Below, piece after piece: positions 1 to 12,200 of a stretch of 64,000 nucleotides of DNA. The DNA comes from Amaranthus tricolor (lineage: Eukaryota; Streptophyta; Magnoliopsida; Caryophyllales; Amaranthaceae). Position 1 is the first letter of the stretch. Each line of letters starts with the position of its first letter. Position numbers and translations under genes: made by a program. The notes under the pieces were generated by a model. That model saw nothing but the letters and a program-made list of their open reading frames with translations, had not been told where the DNA came from and ran no database searches. The DNA is taken from contig NC_080048.1 of assembly GCF_026212465.1 (NCBI RefSeq), forward strand, positions 38,915,875 through 38,979,874. The letters run 5' to 3'.

Positions 1-342
1 CATCAAGGTTAGTGTCTGAGTACTTTATTGAATCTTTTAGGATATGAACAAGGAAAATGTCGAGAAGTATCTAGGGGTATAGGAATCAAACTATACTTCC
101 TTTTATGCCAGTAGCGATTGTACGCCAAACAAACTCTAGGTGATAACTTTGAAATGGTCTCATGTTGAGACTATCTCTATTGGGCTGGCCCATATACATT
201 CAGTGTGTTAAATGATCAGTTACAATTTTAGGGTGATCAATTACAAAAAAGAGTGACGGTCTCATACAAGACGAGCTGTTTTGTATTGTGCAAGGCTGTA
301 TTCAATCTCGTATTGACAGACTTGACAGAATATAATTTGCAG

Positions 343-692
343 GATTTATCTTATTCCTTGGACTGATGAATGACAGATTGCATCACTACATAAGAGAACT
401 CCGCTTACTCAGAAAAACAATGGAGGCTGTAAAGAAACAAAGCCGGAGTTTAGATGATGCCAAGAATGGAAGTTCTGAAGAGCTTGCTAGTCTGAAGGCT
501 ATGATCAAGACTCTTGAATCGGAATGTGCGGCAAAAACAGATGAGCTAAAGGTCGCTGAATCTAAATCCGAGGCTTTGGAAAAGCAATCGGAAGGCCTAC
601 TCCTTGAATATGATCGGTTACTCGAGGACAACCAGAGCCTTCGCAGCCAGTTGCAGGAAATCCGTCATTTCTATGGCAAGAAGAACATGTAA
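343..692 (+). CDS. BAP31-like ER membrane protein, 3' terminal exon (partial)
   Basis: This is the final exon of a B-cell-receptor-associated-protein-31-like gene whose 5' part lies left of the window. An acceptor (ttgcag) precedes 343. The first two bases complete a split codon, then the frame reads FILFLGLMNDRLHHYIRELR and continues as a long heptad-rich coiled coil to the TAA at 690-692, about 115 residues. The 'RLHHYIREL' junction between the last membrane segment and the cytosolic coiled coil is the hallmark of plant BAP31 homologues. These are ER membrane proteins thought to act in export and quality control of membrane cargo. The carboxy end is -GKKNM, a lysine-rich tail resembling an ER-retrieval signal, though not a clean KKXX. 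Bases 1-7, followed by GTTAGT, could be the end of the previous exon, but I could not confirm this. An ATG at 366 lies inside the exon and is not the real start. Confidence 0.85.
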
Positions 693-1339
693 TGTAAAAC
701 GTCTATGTAACCTCAAACATTTCACCCTCTTTTTCGGGCGTAAATTGTTGCCTCATCGGAAGATGCTTGTTGTGACTCGTGCCATATTCTTCGTTGCATA
801 ACTGGTGCTTTAGAGCTCTGTTCCTTCCGAACTATTTATAAATCAACCTTTATATTTAGTAGACCTGCCTGAATGCAATTGTAGATCTCTAGTCTTACCA
901 AAGAAAATATGTTTGAAAGTTATATATTAGTGATAATTTTGAAGATTTAAATGTAAATGCTATCAATATTTTTGAACTAAGTTCTTTCGTTCGGATTATA
1001 ATGGACTAAAATAAAATGACCCATTAAATCATATACATTTCTTATTTACGTGAGGTTGCATATGACGTTTGCTATTAAAGGGCAATTGAAAATAATTTAT
1101 TTGTTAGTTTTATCATTAGCAGGGATAATCTTGTGTGCATTCAACCCTTCCAAATTCCACCTTACGTGAAACTCACTTATTGACATCGAGCTAATGGAGT
1201 GTTAATATAGAGCTATTTTGGTAATTAATGCATGTATAGAACTGAGAAACGTCGTTTGCTAATAATGGCGGGTGCCAAAGGTTGAGGTAACGACGGAGAG
1301 AATTAGGTGGTCGAGTGGTACAAAATCTTTGTTCAACAA

Positions 1340-1450
1340 TATAGTATCTAATTACCCTAATGCTATTAATGACCTATGCAATTTTTAGAAGCTTAAATAT
1401 ACACAAACTTCTCCTTATTAATGATAACAAAAAGGTTATTTTGAATTCAT
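1340..1450 (+). repeat. SINE/RTE 3'-end-like dispersed repeat (degenerate)
   Basis: The stretch 'taattaccctaatgctatta' followed by 'gataacaaaaaggttatttt' parallels 12043-12147. There the better-preserved form reads cagccttacccttgtaac, then gataacaaaagggttgtttt. I know such tails as common 3' ends of plant non-LTR retroelements. Family assignment is from memory. Confidence 0.4.
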
Positions 1451-1910
1451 TCATAGTATCACACAAAATCTATCATAATTGTGTAAATGCTACAAAGCGT
1501 TATGAGACACTTTCATCGTAATGAAATTTTTTTATATTACATTTCTTTGAAACTTATTTCAAAAATAAGTGCCATAAAGATTTTGATAAAAACATAGTTG
1601 ATGGATTGAGTCGCACTTACTACAACAACTTGACCTCAAATAGTCACTTTGTTTGACTGATTAGGAACGGATCGCGCTTAGTAATGATGAGTCAACGACT
1701 CATTGCTCCTCAGTCAAACAAAGTTTGACCAACAACTAGTGGTTGTTACTAAGTGAGAACTATTTTAATAGTCTGATTTTATTGAACTTTATATAACTGT
1801 TTAAAATAATTTGTTATTAAGCAGAGCATTGCCTTTAGCACGATTATATTAAATTTTCATCATATTGATTTTTAAAATAAATTTCGAATGAAGTTTATTT
1901 AAAAAAAAAT

Positions 1911-1920
1911 TATATAAAGG
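1911..1920 (+). promoter_or_regulatory. Probable TATA box of the DUF1068 gene
   Basis: TATATAAAGG lies 143 bp upstream of the ATG at 2063. That is a plausible distance for a plant promoter with a short to medium 5' UTR. Transcription start is not known. Confidence 0.45.
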
Positions 1921-2062
1921 ACTTAATAGAAATTAAAAGTTTGAAAATTAGATCGACGAATAGGGGATTTTATAATTACTATGAGATTGTAAATTAAATA
2001 GGTTTCTGAGTGGGCAGTGGCTACCGACAAACTCAAGCAAATCGAAAACAAGCTCTACATCA

Positions 2063-5000
2063 ATGGCGGTAAGCCAGCACCAGCAGAGATTTTGTAATCC
2101 CAAAGTGGTGAAGATTTCTTTAGGGTTAATCGCTCTTTCTATTGCTGCTTACATTGTCGGACCTCCTCTTTATTGGCATTTCTTGGAGGGATCAGATTCT
2201 CTTTCTGATCAATCATCATCAACTTCCATTAATTGTCCACCTTGCTCTTGTAATTGCAATTCTTCGCCTCTTATCACTATTCCTGATGGTATGTTTTTCA
2301 GATCTTATTTTTTTTAACTGATCTGTACTTTAGGTTTTAATTGGATTCATTGTAATCTGTTTTAGATCATAATTATGGAAAATTTAAGATTTTCACTTTC
2401 ATTTTTGTGTTGAAATTGGACACTATTTGTTGTGATACTTGCTTATTTAATTTGTTTTGTGTGCTTTCATTATTGCAGGTCTTAACAATATTTCCTTCAC
2501 AGGTTAGTCTTTGTTCTTTGTTGTTACTTGAGATACTTCATTGTACTTCTATTAGGGTTTATAAATCATGAATGTTGGGCTCAACCATATTTAAGATCAA
2601 TCTTGTAAGATGATGTTGTGATAGCAGCGTGATGCCATTTTCTCTCTTTATTTCTATTGTGCACATTAGAAATATATGTTGCTTGTGTCTAGACCTTACA
2701 CTAAAATCATAATGATGATCCTAGCATATTGTGGGTGTTATAAGACTATTTTCATGATATATAGTTGCTTGAGTTGAATAAGTGAAATGATCTATGATCT
2801 ACTTGTGAAATTTCAGTAGTTTCCTGATAAAAAAAAGTTCAGAAGTTTTGGCAAGAACAAATTGTTTTACATCGACCTTTGTTTATTTCATGTAAAAATG
2901 AGAAGTCCTGAACATTTAGGTTATATAAATCTTGAGGAATGTGGATAAGCTTTTATTTAAAATCCCTCTTATAGGTATTCTGTAAATGGTTTAAACTCCT
3001 AACAACACAAAATTACTGGCAATATGATCACAATGAAGGATGTTGAAAACATATCACATATGTCAATTGAATGTTGCAAAAAGTATAGTTATTTTTTACT
3101 TACCACTTGTTGGAACCTTCCACTATTATGATCTTGTGGTTGTGTGGTGCTAATTCTAATTTTGGCATATTTGTCTGTATTTTGAGGTTATAGTTGTGTG
3201 CTCTTGATGGTAGGAATCTTTCATTTTATTATGTCTTAAGTGGGTTACATAACTTATAGATTGGGCCTCCAACTCTGAATTTAAAGTGTGTTTGGTTAAC
3301 ATTAGAGGAAGGGGAAGGATGGGAGGTAAGTGTGATGACTTTTCATATCAAATCTTTCTGATATTGGATGGATTAGTCTCTTATAAAATTTGAAGAAATC
3401 CTTCTCTTCAATTCCCTCCCGTCCATTTCACTTGCCTCCATTTTCTATCCAAATGAAGGAATGCTCATCCTGCCATTTCCCTCATTTTTCTTCTATTCAA
3501 ACAGCATCAAGAATCGTTGTGCTTGTATATACAAACTTTGAACTTCTGTATACCTGACACTTGTTGCAAGTGTTTTTACATCATAGTCATACTGAAGTTA
3601 CTGGCTTGAAGATTTTTCCTTGTAAATATATTCTCCACAAGTCTACATATGCTTTATGCTTTAGCCACTTTGCTGGTACACAATCCTAAATATCTTGATC
3701 AACGATTGCATTGCAGACTATAGTGTAGTTAAAAACCTTTATTCATTTATTAATTCAAGAAAGAGAGCATGGCGCGAAAATACCTGTTTGTTGCTTTTGA
3801 TGAAGTAATTGTTTTTAAACCTTCAAAGCTCTCTTTTTTTTTTTTTGAAGTTGTATACTTGTTGACGTCAATATAAAATCCACCCTGCACTCGCTAATCA
3901 CTGAAGCTTTGTGGATTATGCTATTCTTGAATGTGTCAAGAACCAATTTGGTTTGTGAACACTCTAGTGCTTCGTGACATGCGTTCCCCATTCGACTTTG
4001 ATGGTGCTAGGTATGCCTTTGGTTAGTCTCATGAGGTTCACAAAAAGTACTTTTCTTGTGCAAACCAAGGAAAGGGAAAGAAAGAAATAAAAATGTATAT
4101 TTTATGGGGAAGTGGGAGAAGTTTGTGGATGAGAATTATAGAAAGCGTGTTGGTCATGGCCAAAAATAAAAATGTAGCATAACCCATGGGACAAACTAAT
4201 AAGGAAAATGTTGTAAACCATATGGGACAGTGGGAGTACTAGTTTCTTGAAGTGGCTATTTGAGGAAGTCCTTAAGCGATGGTGGAGTGAAAGGGATTTG
4301 CCACGGAAAAAGTAGGAGAAAATGAGCGTGTGTATTCCCTATAGATTTTTGCTGTGGTAGGTCTGACATAATGAAAAGAGGGGATTTTAGATCCCTTTGT
4401 TTCCTCCCTCTCCTGTAGTCCTCCGTAATTATACACAAATTGTTGTGAGAGACGGTCTCTCTGAAAGACGCGTTAGATATATGGACCAAATAGCCCCATC
4501 AATACAAATTATAAATTACAGAAAAAATAATAATGTGGGCTTCTTATTTAGAGGTCGTCTCTTTAGAGACGGTCTTTCACAAGAGTAGCTGGTAAATATA
4601 TTTGTCGCTCTTCCTCCCCTCTTTTCTTGGAAATCTTCTCATTGAAAAATGTTAATAGTCAATATCAATAAAAATGCTTTTGCTCAAACAAATATGTAAG
4701 CTTATCTCTTTGTTAGCTGCAACTTCCTTATATTGTCTCTGAAGCAGTTTATTTCACAATATATAGATTGTTCAAAGCACGACCCAGGACTCAGCGAAGA
4801 CACTGAAAAGAATTTTGCAGATCTATTAGCTGAGGAACTGAAACTGCGGGAAGCTGAAGCTGCAGAAAACCAGAAACGCGCCGACATGGCTTTGCTTGAA
4901 GCTAAGAAGGTAACATCCCAATATCAAAAGGAGGCAGATAAGTGCAATTCAGGAATGGAAACTTGCGAGGAAGCCAGGGAGAAGGCTGAAGCGGCATTGG

Positions 5001-5113
5001 TGGCACAGAAGAAATTAACCGCAATGTGGGAACAACGGGCTCGCCAGAAAGGATGGAAGGATGGAGTTACCAAGACCAATGCTCAATTGCAGGGAAATGT
5101 TCAGTCTGTATAG
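2063..5113 (+). CDS. DUF1068 Golgi protein, NKS1/ELMO family
   Basis: Exons 2063-2288, 2479-2502 and 4767-5113 join in frame (226+24+347 nt) to 198 aa plus stop. Residues about 15-38 (ISLGLIALSIAAYIVGPPLY) form one membrane segment. A short Cys-rich linker (CPPCSCNCNS) follows, then LNNISFTDCSKHDPGLSED. The rest is a highly charged coiled coil containing EADKCNSGMETCEEAREKAE and ending WEQRARQKGWKDG, both diagnostic of plant DUF1068 proteins. Arabidopsis members (NKS1, ELMO1/2) are Golgi-localised proteins that support pectin synthesis, cell adhesion and Na+/K+ tolerance. Which paralogue this is cannot be decided here. The 24-nt exon 2 is a microexon, supported by tattgcag before it and GTTAGT after it. 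Intron 2 (2503-4766) carries two foldback MITEs. Confidence 0.88.
3288..3504. mobile_element. Foldback MITE-like insertion in DUF1068 intron 2
   Basis: The left side starts 'tgtttggttaac...gaggaaggggaagg' and the right side ends 'ccctcatttttcttctattcaaaca', partly its reverse complement. The termini (TGTTTGG / ATTCAAACA) are the usual look of plant PIF/hAT-type MITEs. I could not fix a target-site duplication. Confidence 0.4.
4443..4582. mobile_element. Foldback MITE, AGACGGTCTC family
   Basis: About 140 bp with inverted ends: TTGTGAGAGACGGTCTCT on the left, and agagacggtctttcacaa on the right, whose reverse complement begins TTGTGAAAGACCGTCTCT. It sits in intron 2 of the DUF1068 gene, just before exon 3. 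Related motifs recur near 243, 5740, 25600, 28900, 35000 and 35950. Confidence 0.6.
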
Positions 5114-6286
5114 GAGTCCTCATATACGTCTAATCCGAGAAATATACCGGAAGAATGACGTTTCTGTCGCAACTCGCAAATTTTGATGTTCAGCCAGAAA
5201 TGTTCATTCGTGTCCTTGTTGCTTACAGTTCCCATCTATTCAGGAGTTGGCATGTTATGCTATTAGCCAAACCAAATGTCTATAGTATTAGTTGCCTCTT
5301 TAATTATTTTCTTGTTTAAGCATACTAGGAGCAGATTGACTTTAGTCTGGAAAAAAATGTTACTTTGTTATCGTTCAATGTTAAGCATTGAAGTGTAATG
5401 CTAATCAAGAAAACATAGTTATTATTTATTATTTTTGAATGAATAACTCATTAAGTTTATATTTTTAGAAAATATGGTTTTTTGGCTTGAATTATGTTTT
5501 GGTTTGATTAATGCTTGGTTTATCCTAGATTAGATTGACACTGCAATTTATGAGATAAAACTGACCAAAAGTGAACAATCATCAAACACCCATTTTTTAT
5601 TGGGATTGTCTCACCGTAAAATAATCTAAATTGAATAAGCCTAAACTATTTTTTAAAAAATTATTTCCCGTATAAGTGTGATTTCAGACTTTATTTTTTT
5701 TATATTGTTTTTATTAATAGGCTGCTTATATGGACATATCTCACGGTGAAACGGTCTCATATGCTTGTAACTCAAAATTCTTATATGTGTCCGTTTCACT
5801 ATGAGATGGACCCATACAATCGGCTCACTTTTCTAATCATCGCCTAAAGATTGTAATTAATCACTTTAAAAAATATAAGTAGTTATTTTATCGCTTTAAA
5901 ATTATTCACTTTAAAAGTGATCACTAAAAACAATCCAATATAAATAGTCTCACTGAAAAACCGTTTTATTTGAAATTTTGCAAAAAAAATAAATAATAAT
6001 TTCGTACTTATTTTTAAAAAACCTAAGTCTTGCCCGCCATTTGCAGGTGCAGTTTTTGTACTCTTTGCGTAAAAGTTGACTTAAAGTTATACCTGTGCCG
6101 GCTGTGTGTATGTATAACTCCATTGACGCCCATTTTTGACCCTACCAAAACCCGGAATCATAGACACTTTTTCACCAACTACCTTCAATTCACACCATCT
6201 TCATTCGTCAATCTTTCACAATCTTCATTGATCATAGAGTACTCCATATTGAATCTGTTCATGAATTTTATTTTCTGGGTTTGTCA

Positions 6287-9200
6287 ATGGCTTCCAAAGT
6301 TGCTGCTACACAATCTGCTTTTGCAGTTTCTCATTTGATCAAAGATGATCTGCCCTCTAAATTCCGATTTCCATCTAATTGGAAAATTGATTTGAATAAA
6401 ACCCACAAGTTGAATTTTGTGATTCGGTGTCAAGGTGATGATTCTGGGAATAATCTTCCTAAAGAACCTCTTAAAAATTCGAATTCTTTGCCCAGTAAGT
6501 TTCTGGACTTTTTTCCTTTTCTTTTTTACCTTTTGATTTTTGTTCTACATGTAGGTTTTGATTGGAATGCTTTTCAGCCCATAAATTTGCTTGAACTTCT
6601 GGTATCAATTTGATCTTGTTGACATTGTTTAGTATAATAGACAAACTATTACTATATGATCATTGGAATTGATTTTGCTAGTTGTAGATTAATGTTAAAT
6701 AAGGCTTTAAACAGTAAGATCTTTGTTAGCGATGATCTATCATGTTGATTTGTTTTATTTTATGTAGTCGATCCTGGATTGTTGAGATCAAAGTTTTGGC
6801 ATTGTAGTATTGCATACTTCCATTTTCTAATTTGATGTTTGATAGGTTAGATGGTCCTAAATTTGATCAAGCATTTATAAATTTAATCATCTAGAATCAA
6901 CTTTTTTGGTGCATAACCTACCCCCAGATTATTTATAGCTAAAAATTATTGCTAACCAAAACTTTTTGATGTATGCAACAATGGTGATTAGGGATTCATT
7001 ATTTTTTTTATAAAGAGGGATCTATTATTGTTATGAATGCAAATTGCTAGTTCTAATCATCTAAAGATTATTTTTTTTGTTTGGCAATTGGAGTTTTAAA
7101 CACAGACGATAACGAAGCCAAAACACCAAACAAATCAACTGTTAAGATTATGGGTGACTTGGTTCACCAAATAATTAGGACAAGATTAAGACTTAAGAGT
7201 ATCAGTTGAACGTGTTAGTGTAGGTAAGAAGAGTACCAAAGAACACCTTTGGGATTGGTTAAGGGAGAATCAAGCCAGTACGTGAGTACATTGTACTCAA
7301 TGGTTGTGTAAAGGCTTGGCGCTCAAGGCAAAACCTTGGCAAACAAGGATCCTATCAGGCATAGGACAAGTGCAAAGAATGTGAGGGGAGCAAAGGGGGA
7401 CCATAGGACACGTGGAAGAGTCAGAGAAGCAAACCAGCAGGGGCTGGCCTGCAACTGCTTGAACGAGCGGCATGTATGCTCAGTTGAGCGGGCCCTCCAG
7501 TGGCCATTCTGATCCCTGCTGCCCACTTGCAGTTTATGTAACATTGCTGCGCCCTTTTGTTCTAACCTCTCCTATATATACTCCTATCTTCTTATTGCTT
7601 AAGTTTACTCCCTTATTAGCTCCTATCTTCCTACACTAAACCTCTATTTGTAATTCCTTCAAGTTTTGTAATTATCCTTTAAACATATTAATATTATCTT
7701 AGGCTAGAATGGTGGATGTAGCCTAAAACTGGTGAACCACCTTAAATCTTGTCTCTTTATTTGATTGCACATTATTGTTATTCATCACTAGCTTGCACAC
7801 TTAGTTCTTACGTTAACACACACCTTAAACACCCATCTAAACTCGAACTTTGTGATCTTTGGTGAGTGAGAGAGCCTCTCCTTTCACTAACTAAGCACCC
7901 AAAAGCCAAAAGAGCATTGGTGTCCACTTGCATTCAACTTCTAGGAAGGTTATTGCGAGTAACACTTTCTTTATAGGGCTAATCACAATAAAATCTGAGT
8001 TTGCTGAGCTGAATTAGCTCTACAAGCAAGTCTAAAAATGATTTCCTTCATCACATCAGACCAATTCTTCATCTTAGTATACTTTTTGCATTTCTTTGTA
8101 GCCAACCAAAGTGAACAAATTTTGTAAATATTAAGATCTATCATCCTTTATAGTTTCTTCTGTTTATTAAGATCTATCATCATCAAGAATGTCCCTCTAA
8201 AATTGTGTACAAGATGTATTGTCAAATCTTTTGAATTCTCCATTTTATCTTTTTTGGACATCTTTAGTGCATTCATTTTGTGTGTTTCTTGATTAGATCC
8301 AAAACTTTGTTGTCTTGATGCAGAACCATTGTCTGTGACTAAAATTTCTGGTAGCCCAATCAATTCATCAAAATTACGTGTAGCTTTTAAGGTAAGGTGC
8401 TATTTTGCTTATTTATTTCTGACTGAGGAAGAGCGTGCATTGCTAATGCAGCTGCCTCCCAAGAGCCAAAGGTATTATAGCATACCACTGAATATCCTAT
8501 AGGGGCTACCTGGGGCATACAGTGAGGATGCTGCATTCAAGGCCTATCCTCAGTGTGAAACTGTTCCATGTGAAGAGTTTGAAGATGCATTCAAGGTATT
8601 CATTTTTCTTTTTTGTGTTATAAGTGTTGATTGTCTCTTATGTACTCTTATGTGTGTGCGTAGATGGATGTCACTAGAGTTTTCATTGCCATTTGATTTT
8701 TTTTTTTTTCATGTTTCCTTAACAGCCCATTTGGCTAACGGTACTATATAGTCGTAATGGGAATGAATTGCAGTGTACATTTTCATGATTTGTATCTTGT
8801 CATTCCCGTAGTAATAAAAATTTGATCATAAATTTTTTTGGGAAATTCCATGTGGTAACCCTGAGTTTTCGATTTTTCCATGTGGTAGACAAATATTTTT
8901 TTTATCCACGTGGTAACCTTGAGCTTTCAACTTTTCCATGTGGTAGACAAAAGGGAAGTTCTTTTGTTAACTTTACGCTTCTTTTAACCAACAAAATGAC
9001 ATTTTTTTCAATAAAACAAATATCGTGATCATCCTAATTGATCACATATTTTAAAATTCAGTCGAAATAAGTACTTAATTTAACCAAAAGCTTAACATTT
9101 TGTCTAGCACATGAAAAAGTTGGAAACTCAAGGTCACCATGCAGATTACAAAAAACATTTGTTGAAAAGCCAAAAACTCAGGGTCACCACGTGGAATTTT

Positions 9201-12200
9201 CCAATTTTTTTTGTTCACAAATTTCCATTAGCACCTAATACCACATGCTCAAATGGTAATGCATTGGAATGACTTTTGTGAAGAAAATGGGATTGTTAAA
9301 GGAGAATAAACATGACCATTAAATTTGTTAAGAGATATTTCTATAAAAGTTACACTAACTTTCCATTACTATTCCCAATATTTAGTAACGATTACCAAAC
9401 GGGCTGTTAATGATTTGTCAACCTTTTTATAGGCTGGTTCCTCGATCACAACTAATAACATCTGCTGCTGAAATTTTAAGCATGTATGGAATGTGATTGT
9501 CTAAAAGTTACTCATATCCTTCATGTCTTTTTTTCCTGATTATGTTCCTGCTTTTCTCTTCAGGCTGTTGAGCTATGCTCTGCTGATAAAGCAGTTCTTC
9601 CTATTGAGAACTCTTTAGGCGGAAGTATCCATCGCAACTATGATTTACTTCTGCGACATAGGCTGCATATAGTGGGTGAAGTGCAGTTGCCCGTGAGCTT
9701 CTGTCTTCTTGCTATACCTGGTACAAGTGAAGAACAGTTGAATCGTGTCCTCAGCCATTCTCAGGTCATTACCATGATCACTGTTTCTCCTGGAATTGTG
9801 TATTTCAATCTTAATGATATGATGTCTCATGACAGGAATGGTCATGGGTCTAGGGTCCATAATGGGTCCCTAACGGGTCTTAATTTTAATTGTTTACACT
9901 TTACCTTTTTTTTTAAAAAACATTTTAAAAGTTTTGTGAAGCATGATCACACCTGCATCTTTTGGGCTAATTGAGCAACTTGTCTTGGGATTAGAGTATT
10001 ATGTCTCTGATTTCATTGCCCAGGCATTGACGGCCCGTTTAGTATGTGGTAATAAACAGTGGTAATGGAAATGAAAAACTAGTGTATTTTTGGTTGAAAA
10101 ATCTATTGGCTACCTTGATCGCCATGCTTGTCCAACTTCAATCATCTCATTTTCTTCATAACATTCATTCCAATGCATTACCATTGGGAGAGGTGGTATT
10201 AGGTGGTAATGGAAATTTGTAAACAAAAAGACTTTTTTGTGATCAAAGTGTCGTCACCATGGGAATGATATGGAACTTTTGATGAAATTTTACACTATAA
10301 ATCATTCCTATTACTACCATTTAATACCACTAACCAAACAGGCCATAATTGATTTAATATTTTTTCTGCTGACCCTAGAAGAAACCCACCATTTGTTTCC
10401 TAGGTGGTTGGTATATTTCATAGGTCCTCATGAAAAGCTTTTAAAAACAGCTGTATATTTCTGTTAACAGGCTCTTTCACAGTGTGATACTTTCCTGACT
10501 AAACTAGGCATCATTAGAGAAAATGTTGATGATAGTGCTGCTGCAGCGCAGGTAACTCCTGAATCTGTACTCCTATTTCAATTGTGTCAATTATAGTAAT
10601 TTCTGAATTGCTTTTGATCATGCGAACCTTGAAATTAGTTGGTAGCATCCCATCACCTCAGAGATGCTGGGGTTGTTGCAAGTGCTCGAGCAGCAGAAAT
10701 TTATGGGCTTAATGTCCTTGCGCAGGGGATCCAGGTACTTTCTTTCTGGTTATATATGGTCAATGTGAGGTTTGAAAGGATGTTGTTAGAGTATACAACA
10801 TATCATGGGGCCTCAATCATAAGCTTAAGCTTTTGGTTGAGTTGGTTCCTTGATATGGTATCAGAAGCCAGTGTGATAAGAGGTCACAGGTTCGAATCTC
10901 AACCTCCCCTCATTTAAAGTGGAATACTCAGTGTCTAATATGAGGAGGGCTTGTGTCGCATCCACACTTCTAGACTTCTAGTACAAAGGGCTTTCATGTG
11001 AGGGGACGTGTTAGAGTATATAAAATATCCATGGGCCTCAACCATAAGGTTGGTTGAGTAGGTTCCTTGATAGTTGTGAATAAAAATTACAGGGGTACAT
11101 GTGTTTGTGCTGTCAGAAAAAAAGCAAAATTTTCAATATTTATGAAAATGCATCAATGAATATGGTATCCCCTATAACGTATATGTACCCTCGTTTTCAG
11201 TTTTCACCAGCAAACTTAAAAATGAGAAAATGGAGAAGGATCCCTTGTGCAATTTGCACTGAATTTGTATATATTATTGACAGAATGTGCATATATTATT
11301 GACTGAATGTGCAATTTTTTTTCAACAGATTCATGTGCAGATTTTTTGAATTCAATGTGCAACTTTTAAAATTTACCAAGAAAGCTGTTTCAAATAAAAT
11401 TTTGTACTTCCCACTAAAATTTAGAAGTATATACATTTGAAAAATGCTGCAAATTTATCTTATACAAAAAGAATATGTATTTCTAGTAGAAGTATAGATC
11501 ATATAATTAAGTAGAAAAAAAATGACTAAAAAAACAAGTGAATTATTTGTTTTCACCCTTATTGTTTTACATGACTACTCATGAGTTCGTATGAGTTAAT
11601 TTCTCTACTTTCATTGTACTTGGCCTTGTTTAAACTGTCAAATTTTGAGTCTTTACAGGATGACCCTGATAGCATTACACGCTTTCTGATACTTGCTAGA
11701 GATCCTATCATCCCAAGAATTGATAGACCTTTTAAGGTGGGTTGTTATTAGATTTCTTTTTTTTTTTAGGCTGTTTCAAAGTTTTTGTCTCTCCTGTATT
11801 GAGAAATTTTCTCACTTTTGCAAGACAAGCATTGTTTTCACTTTGGAAGAGGGTCCTGGAGTTCTATTCAATGCTCTTGCCGTATTTGCTTTAAGGGACA
11901 TTAACCTGACAAAGGTATTTGGTAAACCTTGTGTTAATATATTTCGTTATGATATGGCTGCTAGATGATCACATACAGTTGATTGAAGAGAATCAAATTT
12001 ATGATTACTTGATGCTTTAGTTCGTTAAACAAAAACATTTCATTACCCTAATGCCATTAGTAGCTCTGACCTGAATGAGGTTTGGGAGTCGAATGTAGGC
12101 AGCCTTACCCTTGTAACTGATAACAAAAGGGTTGTTTTCGATTGATCATTGGCTGCAAACATCATGAGCAATTTCACATAAATAAAAAGCATGTATTTTG

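Larger units (their letters stand above)
693..2062. other. Intergenic spacer
   Basis: No coding exon is evident. The segment holds the 3' flank of the BAP31-like gene and the promoter side of the DUF1068 gene. It also contains a dispersed-repeat tail near 1340-1450 and an imperfect inverted repeat near 1645-1725, where a core like tttgtttgact is matched by agtcaaacaaa. Confidence 0.6.

Noticed and set aside
7323..7544. Minus-strand ORF in ADT intron 1
   Set aside because: Lies in the LTR-like remnant; no domain recognised.
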